Shown piece by piece: positions 14,388 to 22,175 of a DNA stretch of 25,311 nt. The stretch is from a virus: positions 1 through 25,311 of the IMG/VR virus record IMGVR_UViG_3300018876_000090; one strand, 5' to 3'. How positions within the stretch are numbered: the first letter of the stretch is position 1; each line of letters starts with the position of its first letter. The translations under genes were made by a program, and so were the position numbers. The notes beneath the pieces were generated by a model, which was not told the origin of the DNA, searched no databases, and saw only the letters and a list, made by a program, of their open reading frames with translations.

Positions 14388-15862
14388 TTACAATTACTAA
14401 ACTTAACGAATCAACTATCCGTGTTATTGGCGATGATAGCATTGAACAAGAGCTCAGAGACTTCTTTACGTTTGACGTTCCTGGTGCTCGTTATACTCCA
14501 ATGTATAAAGCCAAGATGTGGGATGGAAAGATTCGCATGTATGATATACACCGCAAGACATTGCAAAAAGGTCTGTATAACTACGTGGTTAAGTTTTGTG
14601 AAAAGAACGGCTATAAGTATGCGCACGATGGTGAGGTACTAACTAAGACCGATATTGGTTTACCTAAAGTGCAGGAATTCATACAGTGGTTGAATCCATG
14701 CTCTCGTGGTGTACCAATCACTCCGCGTGATTACCAGATAGAAGCTGTCCACCATGCTATTGAGAATGAAAGAGCTTTGTTACTCTCTCCGACTGCATCA
14801 GGTAAGTCTCTCATCATTTACAGCACTATGCGCTATCATTTGGAACACGATAGAAAGTGTATCATCATAGTTCCAACAACCAGTCTTGTTGAACAGATGT
14901 ATGCAGATTTTGTAGATTACTCTACTGGAAACGGATGGAATGTAGAGAAACATTGCCAAAAACTTTATAGCGGATTTACTCGCGATGTAAGTTCTAACGT
15001 GTTGATTACCACATGGCAATCTGTCTATAAGCAACCAGCAGCGTGGTTTAAACAGTTTGATGTGTGTTTCGGTGATGAAGCCCACTTGTTTAAAGCAAAG
15101 TCATTGACTTCTGCCATGGATAAGATGAGCGAGACTAGATACCGCATCGGTACTACTGGAACTATTGATGCAAAGAACGCAAACAAGCTAGTTCTTGAAG
15201 GTGTATTTGGACCAGTTCACAAGGTTATTACAACCAAAGAGCTTATGGACAATAACCAGGTTGCAGCTCTAAAAATAAAGTGCTTGATGCTGAAGTATGA
15301 TGACGAGTCACGTAAATTGCTCAAGGGTGCTAGCTATCAGAATGAGATGAACTTCATTGTGCAGCATGAAAAGCGTAATAAGTTTATACGTAACCTCACT
15401 ATAAATTGTGAAGGCAATACGTTGTTATTGTTTCAATACGTAGAAAAACACGGCAAGATCTTACATGACATGATTCGTGATAAGGTCGGTGATACTCGTA
15501 AAATTTATTTTGTCTATGGCGGTACCGATGTTGAGGCAAGAGAGGAAGCTCGTAGGATCACGGAAAAGAATGATGATGTTATAATTATTGCATCATACGG
15601 AGTATTCTCTACTGGTATTAACATTCCATCGATTGAGAACGTTATTTTTGCTTCACCATCGAAGTCTAAGATTCGTAACCTCCAGTCGATTGGTCGTGGT
15701 CTACGCCTGAAGAACGGAAAGACCCACTGTAACTTGTTTGATATCTCCGATGATCTTTCTTGGAAGTCTAAGAAAAACCACACATTAAACCACCTAACTG
15801 AACGTCTTAAGATATATTCTGAAGAACAGTTTAAGTATAAACTTATGGAGATAGATCTTTGA
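14384..15862 (+). CDS. uvsW: ATP-dependent helicase UvsW
   Basis: This 492-residue superfamily 2 helicase (T4 about 500) remodels branched DNA and R-loops and shifts T4 from origin- to recombination-dependent replication. An N-terminal substrate-recognition domain (about 1-110, with RYTPMYKAKMWDGKIRMYD) precedes motif I SPTASGKS (135-142), DEAH (231-234), motif III-like GTTGTI and motif VI QSIGRGLRL. The ATG at 14384 overlaps the uvsY stop (ATGA) and is favoured over the in-frame ATG at 14360, which lies deeper in uvsY. The protein then begins ITITKLNESTIRV, aligned with the T4 start. Confidence 0.95.
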   Translation: MITITKLNESTIRVIGDDSIEQELRDFFTFDVPGARYTPMYKAKMWDGKIRMYDIHRKTLQKGLYNYVVKFCEKNGYKYAHDGEVLTKTDIGLPKVQEFIQWLNPCSRGVPITPRDYQIEAVHHAIENERALLLSPTASGKSLIIYSTMRYHLEHDRKCIIIVPTTSLVEQMYADFVDYSTGNGWNVEKHCQKLYSGFTRDVSSNVLITTWQSVYKQPAAWFKQFDVCFGDEAHLFKAKSLTSAMDKMSETRYRIGTTGTIDAKNANKLVLEGVFGPVHKVITTKELMDNNQVAALKIKCLMLKYDDESRKLLKGASYQNEMNFIVQHEKRNKFIRNLTINCEGNTLLLFQYVEKHGKILHDMIRDKVGDTRKIYFVYGGTDVEAREEARRITEKNDDVIIIASYGVFSTGINIPSIENVIFASPSKSKIRNLQSIGRGLRLKNGKTHCNLFDISDDLSWKSKKNHTLNHLTERLKIYSEEQFKYKLMEIDL

Positions 15863-16251
15863 AAGTCGTAATAATTAAACTTATAAACGGAGAAACATTA
15901 CTTGGTGAATATATCGATAAAGACCAAGTGTATATTTCCATCAATCGACCTCTTGAAGTTAAAATGACTCCTAGCGTTGTTGGCGGTCAACTCGTGGAGA
16001 ACCCAGTAATTTCAATGTACAGTCAGTTTGCTAAAGAAGAAGTATTTGACTTCCGCGGAGACCATATACTCTACTGTGTAGAGGCTCTTTCCAAGATTGC
16101 AGATTTTTATATTAAGACCTCGGATGAAATGTATAACGTTGATATCAATGCTATCACTATAAAAGACTTTGAAGCTGGTTCTGAGGAAGAGAAAAAAGAA
16201 GGTATTGATATCGACGCAGTTCTTCAAAATTCAAAAAAGATCATGCATTAA
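15859..16251 (+). CDS. Small Sm-like (LSm-fold) protein, function unknown
   Basis: This 130-residue protein begins with TTG, overlapping the uvsW stop (TTGA). GGAG at 15847-15850, eight bases upstream, supports that rare start. The opening VVIIKLINGETLLGEYIDKD followed by a 'VYISINRPLEV' strand and a later ENPVISMYSQF resembles the LSm/Sm-like small proteins seen near replication genes in T4-type cyanophages. Residues after about 105 form a charged Glu/Lys tail. RNA binding or an adaptor role is plausible but unproven. It sits between uvsW and the late sigma factor, a position with no equivalent that I know in T4. Confidence 0.68.
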   Translation: MKVVIIKLINGETLLGEYIDKDQVYISINRPLEVKMTPSVVGGQLVENPVISMYSQFAKEEVFDFRGDHILYCVEALSKIADFYIKTSDEMYNVDINAITIKDFEAGSEEEKKEGIDIDAVLQNSKKIMH

Positions 16252-16266
16252 TATACAAATATAGTA

Positions 16267-16272
16267 TATAAT
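16267..16272 (+). promoter_or_regulatory. Candidate promoter upstream of gp55
   Basis: A TATAAT lies in the 40-base gap before gp55, 19 bases before the ATG, with TGCATT 17 bases upstream as a poor -35. An overlapping TACAAATA (16254-16261) is one mismatch from the late element, so early, late or mixed control are possible. AAAGGAAC is the ribosome site. Confidence 0.4.
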
Positions 16273-16291
16273 ATATGATAAAGGAACACAT

Positions 16292-16855
16292 ATGGCACAT
16301 TACGTAAACAACGCGGAAATGCTTGCGGCTATTAAAGAATATAAGCTAGCACTCAAGACGGCTAAAGAAAATGATACAACACATCCAAGGATACCTGAGT
16401 ACCTTGGTAAGTGTGTACTTATGATTGCAACAAAACTATCGCATAAACCAAATTTTATTAACTATTCGTATCGTGATGATATGATTAGCGATGGTATTGA
16501 AAACTGTGTTATGTGTATTGATAGTTTCAATCCTGAAAAATCTTCTAATCCATTTGCATATTTTACTCAGGTAATCTATTACGCATTTTTGCGTCGTATC
16601 CAAAAAGAAAAGAAGCAATCTTACATCAAAGGCAAGATGATTCAGGAAATGCCATTTGATTCTTTCGAGACTCAAGATCACGACGAAGGCGAATTCATTA
16701 ATAACTATTTGTCATTCGTTCAGACTCATTCCAATTTTGATGATTCTTTCATTCGTAAGAAGGAAAAGAAAAAACCAGTTACTAAAGATGATCAGTCTTT
16801 AGTAAAATTTATTGATGATGGAGAACCTGTAAATGACGATAGCAGTAATAACTGA
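16292..16855 (+). CDS. 55: Late-transcription sigma factor gp55
   Basis: This 187-residue protein (T4 185) redirects host RNA polymerase to TATAAATA late promoters. The core block RDDMISDGIENCVMCIDSFN followed by NPFAYFTQVIYYAFLRRIQK and EKKQSYIKGKMI is a strong match to the sigma region 2-like part of gp55. The C-terminus is charged and ends near the short segment that in T4 contacts the sliding clamp, whose gene is also in this window. The last 23 bases overlap gp47. Three exact TATAAATA sites in this window are its expected targets. Confidence 0.95.
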   Translation: MAHYVNNAEMLAAIKEYKLALKTAKENDTTHPRIPEYLGKCVLMIATKLSHKPNFINYSYRDDMISDGIENCVMCIDSFNPEKSSNPFAYFTQVIYYAFLRRIQKEKKQSYIKGKMIQEMPFDSFETQDHDEGEFINNYLSFVQTHSNFDDSFIRKKEKKKPVTKDDQSLVKFIDDGEPVNDDSSNN

Positions 16856-17882
16856 TCAACACTTTGGTGCGCGTGGTGATAGTGGACAGTGTCTAGATTA
16901 CTATCAGAAATTCTATGATAATGTTTTCTTCCCTTCCATAGTGGAGAAGGGTGTATCATCTGTATACATCCTAGGTGATACATTCGATCGTCGCAAGTAT
17001 GTCAACTTCAATACTCTTGCTCGCGCGAAGAAAATGTTTTTTGACAAGCTTCAAGAAATGGATATGCCTGTAGTGATGATTGCAGGTAATCATGACACAT
17101 ACTTTAAAAACACCAATGAGGTCAATTCACCAGATCTTCTTTTGGTTGAATATTCAAATATCACGATTATTGATAGTCCTACCACGATTATTGATGGCGT
17201 ATATGTGTGTATGCTTCCATGGATCTGCGCTGATAACTATCAAGCAAGCTTAGAGGAAATCAAGAATACCAAAGCAGAAATCTGTATGGGCCACCTTGAA
17301 ATCGCAGGCTTTACGATGTACCGTGGACATGAGTCTCAGGATGGACTAGATACTTCAATCTTCAACAAGTTTGATACAGTATTTTCAGGCCACTACCATC
17401 ACAAATCTTCTAAAGGCAATATCCACTATTTGGGCAACCCGTATGAGCTAACATGGCAAGACTACAATGATCCACGTGGGTTTCATATTTTTGATTTGCA
17501 GACTCGTGAGTTAGAATTCATTCAAAATCCTTACACCATGTTTGAGCGTTACGAGTACGATGATACACAAGAAGTCATTAATGATTTTTCACGATTCACT
17601 GACAAGTATGTTAAAATCATTGTTGTAAACAAGACTGATCTATATAAATTCGATCTTTTCATCAATGGACTGTATCAAAGTAATCCTCAAGATGTTAAAA
17701 TTGTAGAGGACTTCTCAGAGTTTACCGATGGAGAAGTCGATGAAAATATCAATTTAGAAGATACATCATCTGTATTGATGGATTATATTGAATCACTTGA
17801 GACTGATAGCGACAAAGAAAAGATTAAGAAATTTATGAAGTCTTTGTATATGGAAGCATTGAATACAACAGAACATGATTAA
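16833..17882 (+). CDS. 47: Recombination nuclease subunit gp47 (Mre11/SbcD type)
   Basis: This 349-residue protein (T4 339) is the metallophosphoesterase subunit that resects double-strand ends with gp46. Motifs: DQH (8-10), GDTFDRR (48-54), GNHD (85-88), then GHLEIAGF and SGHYHHK, which supply the remaining metal ligands. It starts within gp55 (23-base overlap) and its end overlaps gp46 by 8 bases, so the three are translationally linked. The C-terminal third is acidic and variable, as usual. Confidence 0.96.
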   Translation: MTIAVITDQHFGARGDSGQCLDYYQKFYDNVFFPSIVEKGVSSVYILGDTFDRRKYVNFNTLARAKKMFFDKLQEMDMPVVMIAGNHDTYFKNTNEVNSPDLLLVEYSNITIIDSPTTIIDGVYVCMLPWICADNYQASLEEIKNTKAEICMGHLEIAGFTMYRGHESQDGLDTSIFNKFDTVFSGHYHHKSSKGNIHYLGNPYELTWQDYNDPRGFHIFDLQTRELEFIQNPYTMFERYEYDDTQEVINDFSRFTDKYVKIIVVNKTDLYKFDLFINGLYQSNPQDVKIVEDFSEFTDGEVDENINLEDTSSVLMDYIESLETDSDKEKIKKFMKSLYMEALNTTEHD

Positions 17883-19587
17883 CTTTAAGCAAATATCTTG
17901 GAAGAATTTTCTATCAACAGGAAATTCTGCAAATACAATCCAATTAAACCGTTCTGCATCTACACTCATTGTAGGTAAGAACGGTGAAGGTAAGTCTACT
18001 GTATTGGATGCAATCACCTTTGCATTATTCGGCAAGCCTTTCCGTAATATTAACAAACCTCAACTAGTCAACTCTATCAATGGAAAGAATTGTCTGGTAG
18101 AGGTAGAGTTCGATATTGGAAGTGTTTCGTACAAGGTTATTCGTGGTATTAAGCCTGGTATCTTCGAGGTTTATTGTAACGGCCAATTGATGAATCAGGA
18201 TGCCGCTGCAAAAGACTATCAAGATGTATTAGAGCGACAGATTCTAAAGCTTAGTTACAAAACATTCACCCAAGTTGTTATCTTAGGTTCTGCATCGTTT
18301 GTCCCATTCATGCAATTGCCTGCGGCACAACGACGTAGTGTAATTGAAGATATTTTGGACATCAGTGTGTTCTCCACCATGAACACCATTCTTAAAGAAA
18401 AGATTGCGAATACTAAAGACGAAATCCAAGCAGTGGATAATCGTATTACTATTTCTAAGAACGCAGTCAATGTTCAAAAACGCATGATCGATACCTTAGT
18501 CTCTTCTAAGAAAGATCAAGTATCTCAGATCGAAAAACAAATCTCTGATAACATTGCCGATATTGCAAAGGCTGAAACACAGTTTAAAGATATCGATAAG
18601 AAAATTAAAGCCATTTCCGTCGATATTGAAGATAACGATGATCTAGATACTTGGATTGCTGCCGCGATTCGTGCAAAATCATCGTTCTCTTCTACAATGG
18701 AACGCAATGAGAAAACTTTAAAATTCTTTGCAAAAAATGAAACATGCCCATCATGTTCTCAAGGAATTCCTCATACCCACAAGGAATCCATCGTCTCTAC
18801 TTTATCGACCGATCAGGAAGAGCTTGAAGCTCAAATTGCAACTATCGAAGATGCACATTCTAAGTTGATCGAACGACAGAAGAAAACTAACAAGCTTAAT
18901 AAAGAAATCACAGTATTAAATTCACAAGCTCATGCTTTGACTATGTCTATTAGTAATCTTGTAAAGCAGAACGAGAAGCTTAAGAAAGATATCCAAGACA
19001 CCCAAGATGATACTGTGAATATTGATGTTGAGAAAGCAAAGCTCAGGGAGATTGCCGAGGAAGCAATGACCCTAGTAAATCGTAAGAACGAACTACTTGA
19101 CGCTAAACAGATACAAGATGTTGCAACCCTTTTGCTCAAAGACACTGGCGTAAAGACTGCAATCATACGTGAATATCTGCCAGTCATGAACAAGTTGATT
19201 AACGGTTACCTGAGTGCAATGGACTTCTATGTTCACTTTGAACTGGACGAATCATTCAATGAGGTTATCAAGTCTAGGTATCGTGATGAGTTTACCTATG
19301 CTTCATTCTCGGAGGGTGAAAAGATGCGTATCGATCTTGCCATCTTGTTCACATGGCGTCAGATCGCAAAGATGAAAAATTCTGTCAATACCAACCTGTT
19401 ACTCCTGGATGAAATCTTTGATTCATCACTCGATGTTGCAGGTACCGACTACTTCCTCACTATCATGAACGCTCTACAGGACAAAACCAACGTGTTCGTC
19501 ATTAGTCACAAGGGAGATCAACTGTTCGATAAGTTTCATAGTGTAATACGTGTAGAGAAGAAAAACGACTTTTCTGTAATACTTTAG
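17875..19587 (+). CDS. 46: Recombination ATPase subunit gp46 (Rad50/SbcC type)
   Basis: This 570-residue SMC-type ATPase (T4 560) pairs with gp47. Walker A is GKNGEGKST (34-42), followed by a coiled-coil arm. The zinc-hook CPSC (291-294) is at the tip, then the returning coiled coil, the ABC signature FSEGEKMR (478-485) and Walker B LLLLDE (508-513). It overlaps gp47 by 8 bases. The complex acts in recombination-dependent replication and host DNA degradation. The gp46 stop lies inside a GTAATACTTT word (19576-19585) that recurs downstream of the next gene. Confidence 0.96.
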   Translation: MINFKQISWKNFLSTGNSANTIQLNRSASTLIVGKNGEGKSTVLDAITFALFGKPFRNINKPQLVNSINGKNCLVEVEFDIGSVSYKVIRGIKPGIFEVYCNGQLMNQDAAAKDYQDVLERQILKLSYKTFTQVVILGSASFVPFMQLPAAQRRSVIEDILDISVFSTMNTILKEKIANTKDEIQAVDNRITISKNAVNVQKRMIDTLVSSKKDQVSQIEKQISDNIADIAKAETQFKDIDKKIKAISVDIEDNDDLDTWIAAAIRAKSSFSSTMERNEKTLKFFAKNETCPSCSQGIPHTHKESIVSTLSTDQEELEAQIATIEDAHSKLIERQKKTNKLNKEITVLNSQAHALTMSISNLVKQNEKLKKDIQDTQDDTVNIDVEKAKLREIAEEAMTLVNRKNELLDAKQIQDVATLLLKDTGVKTAIIREYLPVMNKLINGYLSAMDFYVHFELDESFNEVIKSRYRDEFTYASFSEGEKMRIDLAILFTWRQIAKMKNSVNTNLLLLDEIFDSSLDVAGTDYFLTIMNALQDKTNVFVISHKGDQLFDKFHSVIRVEKKNDFSVIL

Positions 19588-19623
19588 TACTAATTTCTGG
19601 CCAAAAGTAATACTCTGGTTCTA

Positions 19624-19656
19624 TATGTACAATAATTGGTATTTTATTGTACAATA
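19624..19656 (+). promoter_or_regulatory. Promoter/operator region upstream of the CobT-like gene
   Basis: TGTACAATA occurs twice, at 19626-19634 and 19648-19656, 22 bases apart (two helical turns). The second copy is part of a perfect 12-bp palindrome TATTGTACAATA (19645-19656). TACAAT (19650-19655) could be a -10 box, with TGTACA (19626-19631) as the -35 position at 18-base spacing. The related word TATGTWCAA recurs at 21747 and 22006 upstream of the next promoters. The 89-base gap holds no gene. Confidence 0.5.
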
Positions 19657-19676
19657 CACCTATACCGGAGATTATT

Positions 19677-21728
19677 ATGGAATCAAATGACATCCTGGCT
19701 AAACTACTAGCCAACGAGAACATCAATGTTGTACGTGGACAGGTAACCACGGCAAGTTTTAACATTGGCACACGCACTCTAGTTCTTCCGCAATGGAAAA
19801 ACCTGGAGGCAGTGACTGAAGAGATGCTAATCTTGCATGAAGTCGGTCATGCTCTATTCACTACCGACGAGTATGCAGAATCTCAAAAAGACCACCCTCG
19901 TTCATTTGGCCACTATTTGAACGTTGTAGAAGACGCACGAATTGAGCGTAAAATGAAAGACCGGTATCCCGGTGCCCGCAAAACCTTTATTGGTGGTTAT
20001 GCGGACTTGGCAGCACGCGACTTCTTTGAAATTGCCGGCCGCGATTTAACTGCATATAATTTTATTGATCGAATTAATCTGTATTTTAAACTTGGCGCAA
20101 AATGTGGCGTTAAATTTTCAAAATCTGAAATTAATTTCATATATGATATTGAGAAAACGGATAGTATTAAAGATGCAATTGAATTAACTGAACGCCTTTA
20201 TGCATTCTGCAAGCAAAATGCAGAGGAAGAAATTGAAACGTCTAAAATTACACAGAATCTGGATGATGAAGATGATTCAGATGAAGACGATTTAGATGAT
20301 CAATTAGAAGGCAATTACGACTATTCAGATGAAGAAGGCGAAGAAGAGGAATCTGAATCAGATATTAACTCTGGCGAAAATGATATCGAAAAGAAATTGC
20401 AATCTGAAACGATGCAATCATTAGATTCTAAATTGCAAGATAGTGCAGATGTTGATACAGAATTCAATTATTATGAACCTGCATTTCATCAAAACGATTT
20501 AGATGATGAGCTTATTGTTGAATATAAAACCGTATTACGTGAATTAACAGATTCAATAAGCGAAGATTCATTTCAATTTTATTCCAATAAAGCATCTCAA
20601 TTGCGTCGTGATAATGCTTCTATCATTAATAATATGGTAAAAGAATTTGAAATGCGTAAGTCAGCTTCTAATTGGAAGCGTGCTCGCACAGCAAAAACAG
20701 GTCAAATTGATACAAAGAAGCTTTATGGTTATCAAATTAAAGACGAATTGTTTAAGCAATTAACTGTAATTAAAGATGGCAAAAAACACGGAATGCTTTT
20801 CTTGCTGGATTGGTCTGGTTCAATGGGCGACTATATGAACGAAACTATTGGCCAGCTAATTAATCTTGCAATGTTTGCTCGCCGAATTAATATTCCATTT
20901 CAAGTATTTGCATTTACTTCTGCATATCGGAGTACTTATTCGCACCTCGATAAGCCTGAATATGACGAATCCAAAAATATTAAAGGCTTAGGCAATGCTT
21001 ATAATGTGTCATTATTAGAATTGTTTAGTGATCGTATGAACGAATCAGAATTTAATAAAATGGTCACATTTTTAATTTCACGCCCCTATTATTACTCACG
21101 TAATTATGGTTTAGGTGGCACTCCTTTAAATGAAGCATTGTTGTATTTGACTGATTATATTGGAAAATTTATCCAACAACGATCTGTAGAAAAAATGGTA
21201 TTAATTACATTAACAGATGGAGAAGGTGGCAGAATTGTTGGAGAACGCAGATTAGATGTGCGTCAATATAATGTTGAATCTAATAAGCATATTAATGTGC
21301 GTAATTTTATAAAAGATCCTATTACAGGAAAACAATATACTATTACTGATGATAGTAATACACAAACTCGCGTATTATTAACAATTATTAAAGATCGATA
21401 TAATGTTTCAAATATCGGATTTAATTTAGTCTCTAATCGTCGTCACGAATTATTTCGTTTGTCATACTATATTTTAAATAAGGATATTGATTTACATAAA
21501 ATGCAATTAGATTTGCGAGCAAATAGATTTGTCGAAGTTTCAAACGGTGCATATGATCATTATTATGTAATTGATATTAAAGGATTGCGTGTAGAAAATA
21601 ATATAGATCTGTCTGCAGTTAATAGTGATATGTCGGCAGCAAAAGCTTCTAGGGTATTTGCAAAGGCAATTGGAACCAATAAAACATCTCGAGTGGTGCT
21701 CAATCAGTTTGTCTCAGAAGTAGCATAA
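19677..21728 (+). CDS. CobT-like protein: HExxH metallopeptidase-like domain plus VWA domain
   Basis: This is a 683-residue protein. The N-terminus carries a zincin motif HEVGH (54-58) and, 27 residues further, NVVEDARIE (82-90), which fits a gluzincin third ligand (Glu85). Residues 195-240 are an extremely acidic linker. The C-terminal half is a von Willebrand A domain with MIDAS DWSGS (377-381), GGTPL (479-483) and TDGEG (512-516), like CobT, the partner of the CobS AAA+ ATPase in cobaltochelatase-type complexes. A CobS-like gene follows at 22176. The ATG at 19677 has GGAG (19667-19670) six bases upstream; longer starts would overlap the promoter. Codon choice changes abruptly near 20040. 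A role in metal insertion is unlikely to be its phage function; remodelling or proteolysis of a host or virion target is inference. Confidence 0.85.
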   Translation: MESNDILAKLLANENINVVRGQVTTASFNIGTRTLVLPQWKNLEAVTEEMLILHEVGHALFTTDEYAESQKDHPRSFGHYLNVVEDARIERKMKDRYPGARKTFIGGYADLAARDFFEIAGRDLTAYNFIDRINLYFKLGAKCGVKFSKSEINFIYDIEKTDSIKDAIELTERLYAFCKQNAEEEIETSKITQNLDDEDDSDEDDLDDQLEGNYDYSDEEGEEEESESDINSGENDIEKKLQSETMQSLDSKLQDSADVDTEFNYYEPAFHQNDLDDELIVEYKTVLRELTDSISEDSFQFYSNKASQLRRDNASIINNMVKEFEMRKSASNWKRARTAKTGQIDTKKLYGYQIKDELFKQLTVIKDGKKHGMLFLLDWSGSMGDYMNETIGQLINLAMFARRINIPFQVFAFTSAYRSTYSHLDKPEYDESKNIKGLGNAYNVSLLELFSDRMNESEFNKMVTFLISRPYYYSRNYGLGGTPLNEALLYLTDYIGKFIQQRSVEKMVLITLTDGEGGRIVGERRLDVRQYNVESNKHINVRNFIKDPITGKQYTITDDSNTQTRVLLTIIKDRYNVSNIGFNLVSNRRHELFRLSYYILNKDIDLHKMQLDLRANRFVEVSNGAYDHYYVIDIKGLRVENNIDLSAVNSDMSAAKASRVFAKAIGTNKTSRVVLNQFVSEVA

Positions 21729-21742
21729 AAAGTAATACTTTT
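21728..21742 (+). other. Inverted repeat after the CobT-like gene
   Basis: AAAAGTA-A-TACTTTT is a perfect 7-bp inverted repeat around one base, starting at the last base of the stop codon. It could be an operator or a weak terminator (5-bp stem, 5-base loop, ending in T). The word AAAAGTAATACT also occurs at 19603-19614 upstream of the CobT-like gene. Confidence 0.5.
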
Positions 21743-21748
21743 GACATA

Positions 21749-21777
21749 TGTTCAATAATTGGATGTTTTGGTATAAT
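21749..21777 (+). promoter_or_regulatory. Promoter upstream of the 54-residue gene
   Basis: TGGTATAAT (21769-21777) is an exact extended -10 element, with TGTTCA at the -35 position (17-base spacing). The sequence from TTTGG (21767) to the ATG and next codon (21811) is 41/45 identical to 22026-22070. The leader contains the ribosome site CGGAG. Confidence 0.65.
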
Positions 21778-21805
21778 AAACCATAGACGAACAACGGAGA
21801 ACGTT

Positions 21806-21970
21806 ATGAAACTAAAAGAAGCCTTCATGGAATACCTGGAAAATGCCGTAGAAGCAATTGCTTCTGGCGAGGTAGACTCAGACGAGGTTGTACAGGAACT
21901 GGTAGACTTGGGGATGCATATCTCCGTTGCCCGGGACATGGTTTATACAGCAATTGAAAGTAGTACCTAA
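21806..21970 (+). CDS. Small 54-residue acidic protein
   Basis: This open frame starts at ATG 21806 with CGGAG (21795-21799) six bases upstream and a dedicated extended -10 promoter. The translation begins KLKEAFMEYLENAVEAIASG and ends SVARDMVYTAIESST. It is amphipathic and acidic and reads as two or three helices with no membrane segment. I do not recognise a family. The well-formed promoter, ribosome site and clean stop make it a credible gene. It lies between the CobT-like and CobS-like genes and shares its promoter/leader with the next unit, so a small adaptor or regulator of that module is possible (inference). Confidence 0.62.
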   Translation: MKLKEAFMEYLENAVEAIASGEVDSDEVVQELVDLGMHISVARDMVYTAIESST

Positions 21971-21995
21971 GTATTATAAAATAGTATACTTTTTT
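21969..21995 (+). terminator. Weak AT-rich terminator candidate
   Basis: AAGTAT (21969-21974) and ATACTT (21986-21991) form a 6-bp stem around an 11-base loop, followed by T residues to 21995. It starts within the stop codon of the 54-residue gene. The stem is all but one pair A-T, so termination would be inefficient. The central AGTATACT (21983-21990) is also a perfect palindrome and could instead be a protein site. Confidence 0.35.
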
Positions 21996-22007
21996 GGTGT
22001 ACTACTA

Positions 22008-22036
22008 TGTACAAAAAATAGAAGATTTGGTATAAT
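22008..22036 (+). promoter_or_regulatory. Promoter upstream of the 31-residue membrane peptide and CobS-like gene
   Basis: TGGTATAAT (22028-22036) is an extended -10 element, with TGTACA (22008-22013) at the -35 position (17-base spacing). It is the near twin of the promoter at 21749-21777. Transcripts would cover the 31-residue peptide and then the CobS-like gene, 15 bases downstream of its stop. Confidence 0.65.
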
Positions 22037-22064
22037 AAACCATAGACAGACAACGGAGAATATT

Positions 22065-22160
22065 ATGAAATTTATGACTGATCTTACACAAGCTACTTTG
22101 GTTGCCATCTTGATCGGTGCTCCATTTGCCTTCTATTTTGCCTTTATGATGCAACCTTAA
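22065..22160 (+). CDS. 31-residue single-pass membrane peptide
   Basis: ATG 22065 has CGGAG (22054-22058) six bases upstream and the same leader as the 54-residue gene. The product begins KFMTDLTQAT and then has one continuous hydrophobic segment (LVAILIGAPFAFYFAFMM, about residues 12-29) ending at QP. It would span or insert in the inner membrane once, with a short N-terminal tail. There is no cleavable signal pattern. I recognise no family. Its place in the CobT/CobS-like interval suggests it could anchor or target that complex, or act as a small inner-membrane effector; both are inference. Confidence 0.6.
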   Translation: MKFMTDLTQATLVAILIGAPFAFYFAFMMQP

Positions 22161-22175
22161 ACTGAGGATTATATT

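Noticed and set aside
21741-21746. TTGACA as -35 of the 54-residue gene promoter
   Set aside because: It is 25 bases from TATAAT, too far. TGTTCA at 21749 has the right spacing and the -10 is extended.
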